9,302 nt of DNA from positions 1-9,302 of the forward strand of contig JALWEK010000153.1 of NCBI GenBank assembly GCA_027014185.1. Direction: 5' to 3'. The notes below the pieces were generated by a model, which saw only the letters and a list, made by a program, of their open reading frames with translations, did not search any database and was not told where the DNA came from. The stretch comes from Aquificaceae bacterium (GTDB lineage: Bacteria; Aquificota; Aquificia; Aquificales; Aquificaceae). Every line of letters starts with the position of its first letter. Position 1 is the first letter of the stretch. Shown one piece after another: positions 1-5,190 of this stretch. Made by a program: the position numbers and the translations under genes.

Positions 1-61
1 ATATACCATCGAGATTCTGGGGCTTCAGATGGTCTTTCGCCTGAAGTTTATGAACTCCCAT
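1..61 (-). CDS. sodA: Fe/Mn superoxide dismutase, N-terminal 20 residues (cut by window edge)
   Basis: The minus strand opens with an ATG preceded, 5 bases away, by AAGGAGGT. It encodes MGVHKLQAKD followed by HLKPQNLDGI and then runs off the window. From memory the Aquifex pyrophilus superoxide dismutase begins almost identically, including the VHKL and HLKPQNL segments. The enzyme disproportionates superoxide to peroxide and oxygen using an iron or manganese ion held by histidines and an aspartate, none of which fall in this fragment. The gene is divergent from thiL, with 85 bases between the starts. The assignment rests on a short but distinctive N-terminus. The choice of metal cannot be judged. 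Confidence 0.75.
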   Translation of the reverse strand, partial: MGVHKLQAKDHLKPQNLDGI

Positions 62-66
62 GGCTT

Positions 67-74
67 ACCTCCTT
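67..74 (-). promoter_or_regulatory. Ribosome binding site of the superoxide dismutase gene
   Basis: Reads AAGGAGGT on the minus strand, 5 bases before the ATG. It is a near-perfect Shine-Dalgarno and fixes the start of the edge gene. Confidence 0.85.
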
Positions 75-89
75 ATCGGTTTTTTTGAG

Positions 90-95
90 ATTATA
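90..95 (-). promoter_or_regulatory. Probable -10 box (extended) for the superoxide dismutase gene
   Basis: The minus strand reads TGTTATAAT, which is a perfect TATAAT with an upstream TGn extended -10 element. Transcription would begin near 83, leaving a leader of about 20 bases that holds the AAGGAGGT site. At 17-bp spacing the -35 region is only AAGGCA (3 of 6 matches), as is common for extended -10 promoters. Confidence 0.55.
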
Positions 96-118
96 ACACT
101 CTAAAGATCCTTTGCCTT

Positions 119-124
119 TATGAT
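119..124 (+). promoter_or_regulatory. Possible -10 box for thiL
   Basis: TATGAT (5 of 6 matches to TATAAT) lies 22 bases before the thiL ATG and would give a leader of about 15 bases carrying GGAG. No good -35 is seen. A second candidate, TATAGA at 133-138, would make the transcript almost leaderless. The sequence does not decide between them. Confidence 0.35.
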
Positions 125-146
125 ACAAGGCATATAGAATGGAGCT

Positions 147-1064
147 ATGAGGATCTCGGATCTGGGCGAGTTTGGCCTGATAGAGAGGCTAAAGGAAATA
201 CTCAAATCCGAGAAGATAGGGGACGACTGTGCCCATGTGAAATTTGGAGACGAATACCTGCTCCTGACGACCGACCTCATGCTCGAGGATGTCCACTTCC
301 TCCTCGGATACCCCCCAGAAGCTGTGGGATGGAAAGCAATCAGTGTGAACGTGAGCGACGTGGTGGGAAACGCTGGGGAGCCCAGGTGGGCTTTAATTTC
401 ACTGATGCTTCCAGACCTGGAGGTCGATTATGTGGAGAGGCTCTACGGGGGAGTGCAAAAAGCCTGTGAGTTCTACGGATGCGAGGTGGTGGGGGGGAAC
501 GTATCGAGGTCCGACAGGCTCGGTATAGACGTTTTCTTGGTTGGAACGAGCAAAAGGCCTGTTGGAAGAGGGGGGGCAAAACCTGGGGACTCGGTCTTCG
601 TATCTGGAACCCTCGGAGACTCCAAGGCTGGTCTTGAGCTTCTCAAGATGGAAAAGGATAGCTATGAAGACTTCGAGCTCGCTCTCATAGAGAGGCACAT
701 AAGGCCCACAGCGAGGATAGACTACGTTAAGCACCTCCAGAAGTATGCGAACGCCAGCATGGACATAAGCGACGGCCTCGTGGCGGACGCCTGGCACCTC
801 TCGAGAAGGAGCGGTGTGAGGATAGACATAGACAGCTCAAAGCTCCCCTTTTCCAAGGAGCTTCTCAGGTTCTGCGAAAAATACAGAAAGGACCCAAAAG
901 ATTACGCATTATTCGGAGGGGAGGACTACCAACTTCTGTTTACCCACCCGAGGGAGAGGTGGAACCCCTTCATGGACATGACAGAGATAGGAAGCGTTTC
1001 CGCAGGGGAAGGCGTATACGTAGATGGAAAGAAGATAGAGCCGAGAGGATACAGGCACTTTTAA
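147..1064 (+). CDS. thiL: Thiamine-monophosphate kinase ThiL
   Basis: Phosphorylates thiamine monophosphate with ATP to the cofactor thiamine diphosphate, in the cytoplasm. The 305 residues fit the family (about 300-330) and show its order of motifs. An N-terminal LGEFGLIERL segment is followed by GDD at 25-27. Then come TTDLMLEDVHF at 41-51, NVSD at 68-71, GGN at 116-118, GRGGAKPGD and SGTLGDS around 140-159, the RPTAR stretch near 186-190, DISDG at 206-210 and GGEDYQLLF at 257-265. The aspartates bind magnesium and phosphate in known AIR-synthase-fold kinases. The start has only GGAG two bases upstream, but the ISDLGEFGLI opening is the usual family N-terminus. No other thiamine genes are in view. 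trpC follows after 22 bases. Confidence 0.95.
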   Translation: MRISDLGEFGLIERLKEILKSEKIGDDCAHVKFGDEYLLLTTDLMLEDVHFLLGYPPEAVGWKAISVNVSDVVGNAGEPRWALISLMLPDLEVDYVERLYGGVQKACEFYGCEVVGGNVSRSDRLGIDVFLVGTSKRPVGRGGAKPGDSVFVSGTLGDSKAGLELLKMEKDSYEDFELALIERHIRPTARIDYVKHLQKYANASMDISDGLVADAWHLSRRSGVRIDIDSSKLPFSKELLRFCEKYRKDPKDYALFGGEDYQLLFTHPRERWNPFMDMTEIGSVSAGEGVYVDGKKIEPRGYRHF

Positions 1065-1071
1065 TCGGGGT

Positions 1072-1077
1072 TAAAAT
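1072..1077 (+). promoter_or_regulatory. Possible -10-like box just upstream of trpC
   Basis: TTAAAATATA lies 9 bases before the trpC ATG, and no Shine-Dalgarno is present in the 22-base gap after thiL. If TAAAAT works as a -10, transcription would begin within about 2 bases of the ATG, giving a nearly leaderless message. The alternative is plain read-through from thiL with weak initiation. No -35 match is evident. Confidence 0.3.
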
Positions 1078-1086
1078 ATACGGCCC

Positions 1087-1875
1087 ATGGCAGGTTTTCT
1101 AGAAAAGGTCCTTAGCGTAAAGAGAAAGGAGATAAACAGAGAACCCGGTTACCTGAAGTCTCTCGAGGAGATGATAGAAAAGAGAAGCAAGTTCTACGAC
1201 TTCGAGAAGGCCCTCACGAGTTGCAAAACCAAAATAATAGCGGAGGTTAAAAAGGCCTCACCTTCGGCTGGGAATATAAGGGAGGTGGACCCCGCAGAGC
1301 AGGCCAAGATCTACGAGTCCGCGGGAGCTACCGCCATATCTGTTCTCACCGACAGGGAGTTTTTCAGAGGTTCTCTGGAAGACCTAAAGGCGGTCAGGGA
1401 TACGGTGGATCTTCCCATCCTCAGAAAAGACTTCATAATAGACGATGTTCAGATCCTCGAGGCCAAGGCCTACGGAGCGGACACGCTTCTGCTCATAGTC
1501 AGAATCCTCGATTCCAAGAAGCTCAGGGATTTGATAAACTTCTCCCTCGAGCTCGGGATGTCCCCCCTCGTTGAGGTCTTCTCCCTCGAAGAGGCAAGAA
1601 TGGCCCTCGAGGCGGGAGCCCAGATAGTAGGGATAAACAACAGGGACCTCGACACTCTCAGGACGGACGTAAACCTCACCAAGGAACTCGCTCCAAAGAT
1701 AAAAGAGCTGGGAGCCAGGTTCGTGATCGCCGAGAGCGGAATAGAAACACGGGAGCAGATAGAGGAACTTATGAACTACGGGGTGGACGCTTTTTTAATA
1801 GGTACCTCTTTAATGAAGAGTGATAACCCCTACGGTAAGCTCAGGGAGCTCCTCGGTTTTCAAACTACCTGCTGA
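1087..1875 (+). CDS. trpC: Indole-3-glycerol phosphate synthase TrpC
   Basis: Closes the indole ring in tryptophan synthesis, converting carboxyphenylamino-deoxyribulose phosphate to indole-3-glycerol phosphate with loss of CO2 and water. The 262-residue protein is a complete TIM barrel of normal length. Expected active-site residues are all present: E53, K55 and S58 in AEVKKASPS, K114 in LRKDF, E163 in PLVEVF, N184 in GINNRDLDT, and E216-S217 in AESGI. The C-terminal phosphate-binding part reads DAFLIGTSLM at 234-243. It stands alone, with no other trp genes nearby, and is not fused to TrpF. Initiation at 1087 has no Shine-Dalgarno. The next gene begins 31 bases past the stop. Confidence 0.96.
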   Translation: MAGFLEKVLSVKRKEINREPGYLKSLEEMIEKRSKFYDFEKALTSCKTKIIAEVKKASPSAGNIREVDPAEQAKIYESAGATAISVLTDREFFRGSLEDLKAVRDTVDLPILRKDFIIDDVQILEAKAYGADTLLLIVRILDSKKLRDLINFSLELGMSPLVEVFSLEEARMALEAGAQIVGINNRDLDTLRTDVNLTKELAPKIKELGARFVIAESGIETREQIEELMNYGVDAFLIGTSLMKSDNPYGKLRELLGFQTTC

Positions 1876-1877
1876 TC

Positions 1878-1883
1878 TATAAT
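1878..1883 (+). promoter_or_regulatory. Promoter -10 box for the unknown gene at 1907
   Basis: A perfect TATAAT begins 2 bases past the trpC stop codon. A -35-like TTTTCA (1857-1862, 4 of 6 matches) lies upstream with a short 15-bp spacer. Transcription would begin near 1890, just before the GGAGG at 1894, and this fits a start at 1907 rather than 1892. It suggests the downstream unknown genes can be expressed separately from thiL-trpC. Confidence 0.5.
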
Positions 1884-1893
1884 TTTAAAGAAT

Positions 1894-1898
1894 GGAGG
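1894..1898 (+). promoter_or_regulatory. Ribosome binding site deciding the start at 1907
   Basis: GGAGG lies 8 bases before the ATG at 1907. The earlier in-frame ATG at 1892 overlaps this site, so it is unlikely to be used. Confidence 0.75.
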
Positions 1899-1906
1899 AT
1901 ACTACC

Positions 1907-2239
1907 ATGAAGAACAACTCCCTTGATCTAAACCTTCTTGAGGAGATGACCCAGCTCGAGTACTTCCTGGTCAAAAAGCCCATGAACTCCCCCGAGTTCT
2001 GGACAGAGTGGCAGGAAAAGTACGGCAAAGCTACCCTCGCCAAGGTTGCCCTCAAGAAGATAGCCAGGACCAGGAAGCTTTCCCACGAGGAGTACTCCAG
2101 GCTGAGGACCATGATGGGAGTCTACGACGACGTCCTTAAATACCTGGAGCAGCTCAAGAACACAGCCCTCAGCGTGAGGGGGATAGTTACCAACATGGGA
2201 GTAGAGTTCGACGACGAGGACATAGATCTTGACTTTTGA
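1907..2239 (+). CDS. Small unknown protein with acidic C-terminal tail
   Basis: I do not recognise a family. The 110-residue protein starts at the ATG served by GGAGG 8 bases upstream; an ATG at 1892 would add five residues but overlaps that site. The body (about 8-92) reads as mostly helical and highly charged, with a tryptophan-rich segment FWTEWQEKYG at 31-40 and a basic helix around 46-57. The last residues, VEFDDEDIDLDF at 99-110, form a strongly acidic tail ending in phenylalanine. No signal peptide, membrane segment or cysteine is present, so a cytoplasmic binding or adaptor role is plausible but unproven. The stop codon is embedded in the ribosome binding site of the next gene, which implies coupled translation. 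Real coding is supported by codon use like its neighbours and by the tight spacing. Confidence 0.85.
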   Translation: MKNNSLDLNLLEEMTQLEYFLVKKPMNSPEFWTEWQEKYGKATLAKVALKKIARTRKLSHEEYSRLRTMMGVYDDVLKYLEQLKNTALSVRGIVTNMGVEFDDEDIDLDF

Positions 2240-2245
2240 GGAGGT
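2238..2245 (+). promoter_or_regulatory. Ribosome binding site deciding the start at 2251
   Basis: GAGGAGGT overlaps the stop of the previous gene and sits 5 bases before the ATG at 2251. An in-frame TTG at 2236 would place the start upstream of this site, so it is rejected. Confidence 0.85.
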
Positions 2246-2250
2246 TAGAC

Positions 2251-2583
2251 ATGCTCGAGGGATTCGAGGAGGTTACCGATAGAGACTTCTACCAGAAGGT
2301 GATGGCCGCTGAAAACCCAACGGTGGTTCTCTTCGTAGATCCCAACTCGGAGGAGACCAGAAAGTTCGTTGATCTTTTAAGGCCCTACGTGGAGCAGTAC
2401 GGGAATAAGATAAAGTTCTACTACATGGACGTTACCAAGAATACCTCCTTCGAGGATTTTGGAATCTTTAACTTTCCTTCCGCCATGTATTTCAGGGACA
2501 CGATGGAGCTCGACAGACACGATTTCATCCCTCCACCCGAGATGGTCGAACAGGCTATAAAGAGGCTCCTGAGAATAGCTTGA
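2251..2583 (+). CDS. Thioredoxin-fold protein lacking the CxxC motif
   Basis: The 110 residues follow the thioredoxin plan: helix at 10-19, strand TVVLFVD at 24-30, a long helix after it, strand KIKFYYMDV at 53-61, then GIFNFPSAMYF at 71-81 with the expected cis-proline at 76, and a last helix at 96-108. At the active-site position the usual CGPC is replaced by SEET (33-36), and the protein has no cysteine at all, so dithiol redox chemistry is ruled out. No signal peptide is seen, so it is probably cytoplasmic. A chaperone-like, binding or scaffold role is possible. The start is set by a strong ribosome binding site. Its stop overlaps the TTG start of the membrane protein that follows. Confidence is high for the gene, good for the fold and low for any function. 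Confidence 0.82.
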   Translation: MLEGFEEVTDRDFYQKVMAAENPTVVLFVDPNSEETRKFVDLLRPYVEQYGNKIKFYYMDVTKNTSFEDFGIFNFPSAMYFRDTMELDRHDFIPPPEMVEQAIKRLLRIA

Positions 2584-3350
2584 AGTTAAATGTAAAAGCT
2601 TCAGGCTTGCTGCTCCTGGTTTTGGGGGCGGTTCTCCTAATTTCTTACTTTCTTGAGTTCGAGCCTCTAAAGGAAAGAGCGGAGGGTTATCTGGACAAGG
2701 GCTTAAAGACTACCCTTGCGAGCTACGTGGTTATAAGGGGCTTGAATGCGAGTATTTCGGTGCTAAAGGGAAGGGAACTCTTCCTATCTCCGGCAGGTAT
2801 GGGCTTTTCTATAGCCTTGGGGGAGGTACTGGACCCCCTTGACGACATAACCGAGCGTGTATCGGCTCTGCTCCTGGTTAGCTTCCTATCGCTCGGTGTG
2901 CAGAAGCTTATCCTTGAACTCCTATCTAGCTACCTACTTCTGCTTTCCGGAGTTCTGACGATAGCTTTAGGAGTTCTCGTGCTCGTTAGGGGCCTTGTGA
3001 TGGGTTTTTTCCTTAAGCTCCTTCTCGTTTTGCTGATCCTCAGGTTCTTTTTTCCCGTGGTCGTTCTCGCGAACGACCTAGTATATGAAAAATTCTTCAG
3101 ATACAGGATCGAGTCTGTTAGCTCACATCTCAATAAAGTGAAGGGTGACATCCACTCTATTGTGAGTTCGCTTAGCAGTGTGGAAGAGTTTGAAAAGAAC
3201 ATCTCGGTTCTAAGAGCGCGTGTTGACAGTACCTTCGATCATCTTCTGCAACTTGCCCTGTACTTTACCCTCCAAACGTTGATCCTTCCTCTACTCAATC
3301 TATGGCTGACCGTGAGGCTGTCCCTGGGAATACTGAGGCTGCAAGTATAA
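2580..3350 (+). CDS. Unknown multi-pass membrane protein, TTG start
   Basis: This 256-residue protein starts at a TTG that shares bases with the preceding TGA, a four-base overlap typical of coupled translation; no good ribosome binding site is seen. Hydrophobic segments lie at about 9-25, 94-113, 115-137, 141-164 and 222-248. Between the first two is a conserved-looking soluble part with YVVIRGLNASISVLKG (49-64) and SPAGMGFSIALGEVLDPLDD (70-89). Between the last two is a charged region at about 168-218 that may form a helical hairpin. The RGLN and LDPLDD phrases recall an uncharacterised family of bacterial inner-membrane proteins, but I cannot name it. It follows the thioredoxin-fold protein and precedes the HIT gene by 8 bases. 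Function is unknown. Confidence 0.82.
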   Translation: MKLNVKASGLLLLVLGAVLLISYFLEFEPLKERAEGYLDKGLKTTLASYVVIRGLNASISVLKGRELFLSPAGMGFSIALGEVLDPLDDITERVSALLLVSFLSLGVQKLILELLSSYLLLLSGVLTIALGVLVLVRGLVMGFFLKLLLVLLILRFFFPVVVLANDLVYEKFFRYRIESVSSHLNKVKGDIHSIVSSLSSVEEFEKNISVLRARVDSTFDHLLQLALYFTLQTLILPLLNLWLTVRLSLGILRLQV

Positions 3351-3358
3351 TAACAGGT

Positions 3359-3862
3359 ATGGATATACTCTGGGCTCCCTGGAGAAGTAGTTATGTAGAG
3401 AATGTGGACAACATAGAGGGATGCTTTCTCTGCAACGCCGTCAAACAACCTCCCCAGAGGTGGAGGGAGGTTTTACTGCTTCATAAAGGAGAGAGGAGTT
3501 TCATAATACTCAACAAGTATCCCTACAACTCGGGACACCTTATGATAGTTCCCATCGAGCATACCTCGGAGTACGAGAGCTTAGAGGACGAGACCATCCT
3601 CGAGATGAACGAACACCTCAAGCTGTCGTTAAAGGCTCTCAGAAAGGTGTTCAGGCCCCATGGCTTTAACATAGGTTACAACCTGGGAAGACCTGCGGGG
3701 GCAGGTCTCGAGAGCCACATCCATATGCACGTTGTTCCCCGCTGGAACGGGGATACCAACTTCATGCCGGTCATCGCCCAGACTAAGGTAATATCTCAGG
3801 ATCTTTTCACCACCTACGACAGGTTGAAGGAAGCTCTCGAAGAATTGTTAACAGATATGTAA
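3359..3862 (+). CDS. HIT-family nucleotide hydrolase/phosphorylase (Ap4A phosphorylase-like)
   Basis: Histidine-triad proteins cleave nucleotide phosphoanhydride or phosphoramidate bonds such as those in Ap4A or AMP conjugates. The 167-residue form begins with MDILWAPWRSSYV, the usual opening of the Ap4A phosphorylase-like branch. An in-frame ATG at 3302 would add 19 unrelated residues and overlap the previous gene by 49 bases, so it is rejected. C22 and C25 (CFLC) suggest the structural zinc site seen in this branch. The substrate-binding segment FIILNKYPYNSGHLMIVP is at 48-65, and the triad H120-I-H122-M-H124-V-V-P runs 120-127. It is probably the last gene of the thiL run: a 119-base regulatory gap follows. 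The exact nucleotide substrate cannot be read from the sequence. Confidence 0.9.
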   Translation: MDILWAPWRSSYVENVDNIEGCFLCNAVKQPPQRWREVLLLHKGERSFIILNKYPYNSGHLMIVPIEHTSEYESLEDETILEMNEHLKLSLKALRKVFRPHGFNIGYNLGRPAGAGLESHIHMHVVPRWNGDTNFMPVIAQTKVISQDLFTTYDRLKEALEELLTDM

Positions 3863-3881
3863 AAGTGCTAACAATTTTACA
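3843..3881. repeat. Overlapping AT-rich inverted repeats upstream of amtB
   Basis: Two dyads overlap. The first has AATTGTTA (3843-3850) and TAACAATT (3869-3876), 8-base arms. The second has TGTAAAA (3858-3864) and TTTTACA (3875-3881), 7-base arms around a 10-base loop. They lie about 70-110 bases before the predicted amtB transcription start, where activators of sigma-54 promoters usually bind. They could be such sites, or a weak terminator-like structure after the HIT gene, though an AT stem would be poor at high temperature. Confidence 0.4.
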
Positions 3882-3888
3882 ATACGTA

Positions 3889-3900
3889 GTTTTCTAAAAC
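3889..3900. repeat. Small palindrome GTTTT-CT-AAAAC upstream of amtB
   Basis: A perfect 5-base inverted repeat with a 2-base centre, lying about 56 bases before the predicted sigma-54 start. It is a possible protein binding site, but short enough to arise by chance in AT-rich DNA. Confidence 0.3.
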
Positions 3901-3924
3901 CTTTGTGCTGCAATCATCTGAAAG

Positions 3925-3940
3925 TGGCATAAAGATTGCT
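3925..3940 (+). promoter_or_regulatory. Sigma-54 (RpoN) promoter of amtB
   Basis: The sequence TGGCATAAAGATTGCT matches the -24/-12 consensus TGGCACG-N4-TTGCW, with GG at 3926-3927, GC at 3938-3939, and the correct spacing between them. Only C to T and G to A differ within the -24 block. Transcription would begin near 3951, 31 bases before the amtB ATG. Such promoters need an ATP-driven activator such as NtrC, which fits nitrogen control of an ammonium transporter. A short palindrome, TTGCTGAGCAA (3936-3946), overlaps the -12 block. Confidence 0.8.
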
Positions 3941-3968
3941 GAGCAAGACGGGGCGTACCATAACTTTT

Positions 3969-3974
3969 GGAGGT
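3969..3974 (+). promoter_or_regulatory. Ribosome binding site deciding the amtB start
   Basis: GGAGGT lies 7 bases before the ATG at 3982. An in-frame TTG at 3967 overlaps the site and is therefore not the start. Confidence 0.8.
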
Positions 3975-3981
3975 GCAGGGC

Positions 3982-5190
3982 ATGAACATGATAGATAACC
4001 TCTGGATAATGGTCTCTACCGCCCTGGTTCTGCTGATGTCAGTTCCCGGTCTTGCCGTGTTCTACGGGGGACTTACCAGATCCAAGAGCATGCTCAATAC
4101 GATCGCCATGGTATTCTCCGCCTTCTGTGTGGTTGGTATCCTCTGGATAGCTTACGGGTATACCCTCGCCTTCGGGGACGATGTGGGAGGTATCGTGGGA
4201 AATCTGAAGTGGCTCTTTCTCAATAGCGTAAACCCTTCCGATAAGGCCCCTGCGGCCGAGAACCTCCTTCACTACAACTTCATCCTATACCAGATGACCT
4301 TCGCCTGCATAACGGTAGCACTTATGGCCGGAGCTTTTATAGAGAGGATGAAGTTTTCAGCCTGGATCGTATTCTCGATCCTTTGGTTTACTTTAGTTTA
4401 CGCCCCGGTTGCCCACTGGGTGTGGGGAAGCGGATGGCTTTCCAACTTTGGTACCCTCGACTTCGCCGGTGGCTTGGTCGTCCACGAGACCTCCGGCATA
4501 TCGGCTCTGGTGGGAGCTTTAATACTTGGAAGGAGACAGGAGCCCGTTATGCTTCCTGCAAGCCTTCCTCTGGTTGCCGTTGGAACAGGACTTCTCTGGT
4601 TCGGCTGGTTCGGCTTCAACGGGGGCTCTGCCCTTGGTGTAAGCAGTGTTGCGGTCACAGCCATATTCACGACCACGATGGCGTCGATAACGGCCGGTCT
4701 CACCTGGATGTTCCTGGAGTGGTTTCTCCTGAAGAAGCCTACCACCCTGGGACTCATGACCGGCTTCATAGCGGGCCTTGCGACTATAACTCCGGCCTCG
4801 GGCTTCGTTGATGTGTGGGAGGGAGTCCTCATCGGGTTCCTAGCCGGGGTGGTCTGTTACGTGGCCGTTGCACACTTGAAAGCTAAACTCGGATACGACG
4901 ACTCCCTCGACGTCTTCGGAGTCCACGGCGTTGGCGGAATTCTGGGTAGTGTTATGCTGGGCCTGTTGGCCAAGCCCTCCGTGAACGAGGCGACCGGGTT
5001 GTTCTTTGGAAACCCTGCCCAGCTTGGAAGTCAGATCGTTGGGGTTCTTGCCGTCGGGTTATACTCCGCCGTGGTAACCGCTCTGGTGCTTACCCTCATA
5101 AGGCTTGCCATCGGCGTAAGGGTATCCTCCGAGGAGGAAACCCAGGGGCTTGACACGGCCGTTCACGGGGAAGAAGCTTACAACAGATGA
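3982..5190 (+). CDS. amtB: Ammonium transporter AmtB
   Basis: A trimeric inner-membrane channel taking up ammonium. The 402 residues begin directly with the first membrane helix (MNMIDNLWIMVSTALVLLMS), so there is no cleaved signal peptide. Eleven helices are expected. Functional residues by position: the gate F108 in YQMTFACIT, W148 in HWVWGSGW, D160, H168 in VVHETSG and H315 in FGVHGVGG (the pore histidine pair), and F212 in FGWFGFNGG. The cytoplasmic tail at 378-402 keeps the GVRVSSEEE, GLD and HGEEAY pattern that docks GlnK-type PII proteins, so PII gating is likely although no glnK adjoins it. Expression is predicted from the sigma-54 promoter just upstream. The ABC ATPase that follows overlaps the stop by four bases. 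Confidence 0.96.
   Translation: MNMIDNLWIMVSTALVLLMSVPGLAVFYGGLTRSKSMLNTIAMVFSAFCVVGILWIAYGYTLAFGDDVGGIVGNLKWLFLNSVNPSDKAPAAENLLHYNFILYQMTFACITVALMAGAFIERMKFSAWIVFSILWFTLVYAPVAHWVWGSGWLSNFGTLDFAGGLVVHETSGISALVGALILGRRQEPVMLPASLPLVAVGTGLLWFGWFGFNGGSALGVSSVAVTAIFTTTMASITAGLTWMFLEWFLLKKPTTLGLMTGFIAGLATITPASGFVDVWEGVLIGFLAGVVCYVAVAHLKAKLGYDDSLDVFGVHGVGGILGSVMLGLLAKPSVNEATGLFFGNPAQLGSQIVGVLAVGLYSAVVTALVLTLIRLAIGVRVSSEEETQGLDTAVHGEEAYNR

Noticed and set aside
399..797. 132-residue open frame antisense to thiL
   Set aside because: It overlaps the conserved core of thiL and has no start signals or family resemblance.
3302..3358. Longer HIT protein start overlapping the membrane-protein gene
   Set aside because: No ribosome binding site, and the extra 19 residues do not resemble the family, which opens at the LWAPWR segment.
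3858..3881. Hairpin after the HIT gene as a rho-independent terminator
   Set aside because: The stem is AT-only apart from one pair and no T-run follows it. It would be unstable at high temperature, so it is kept only as a possible binding site.
4383..4832. Long open frames on both strands inside amtB
   Set aside because: They are shadows of a strongly conserved transporter, with no ribosome binding site and no recognisable domain.
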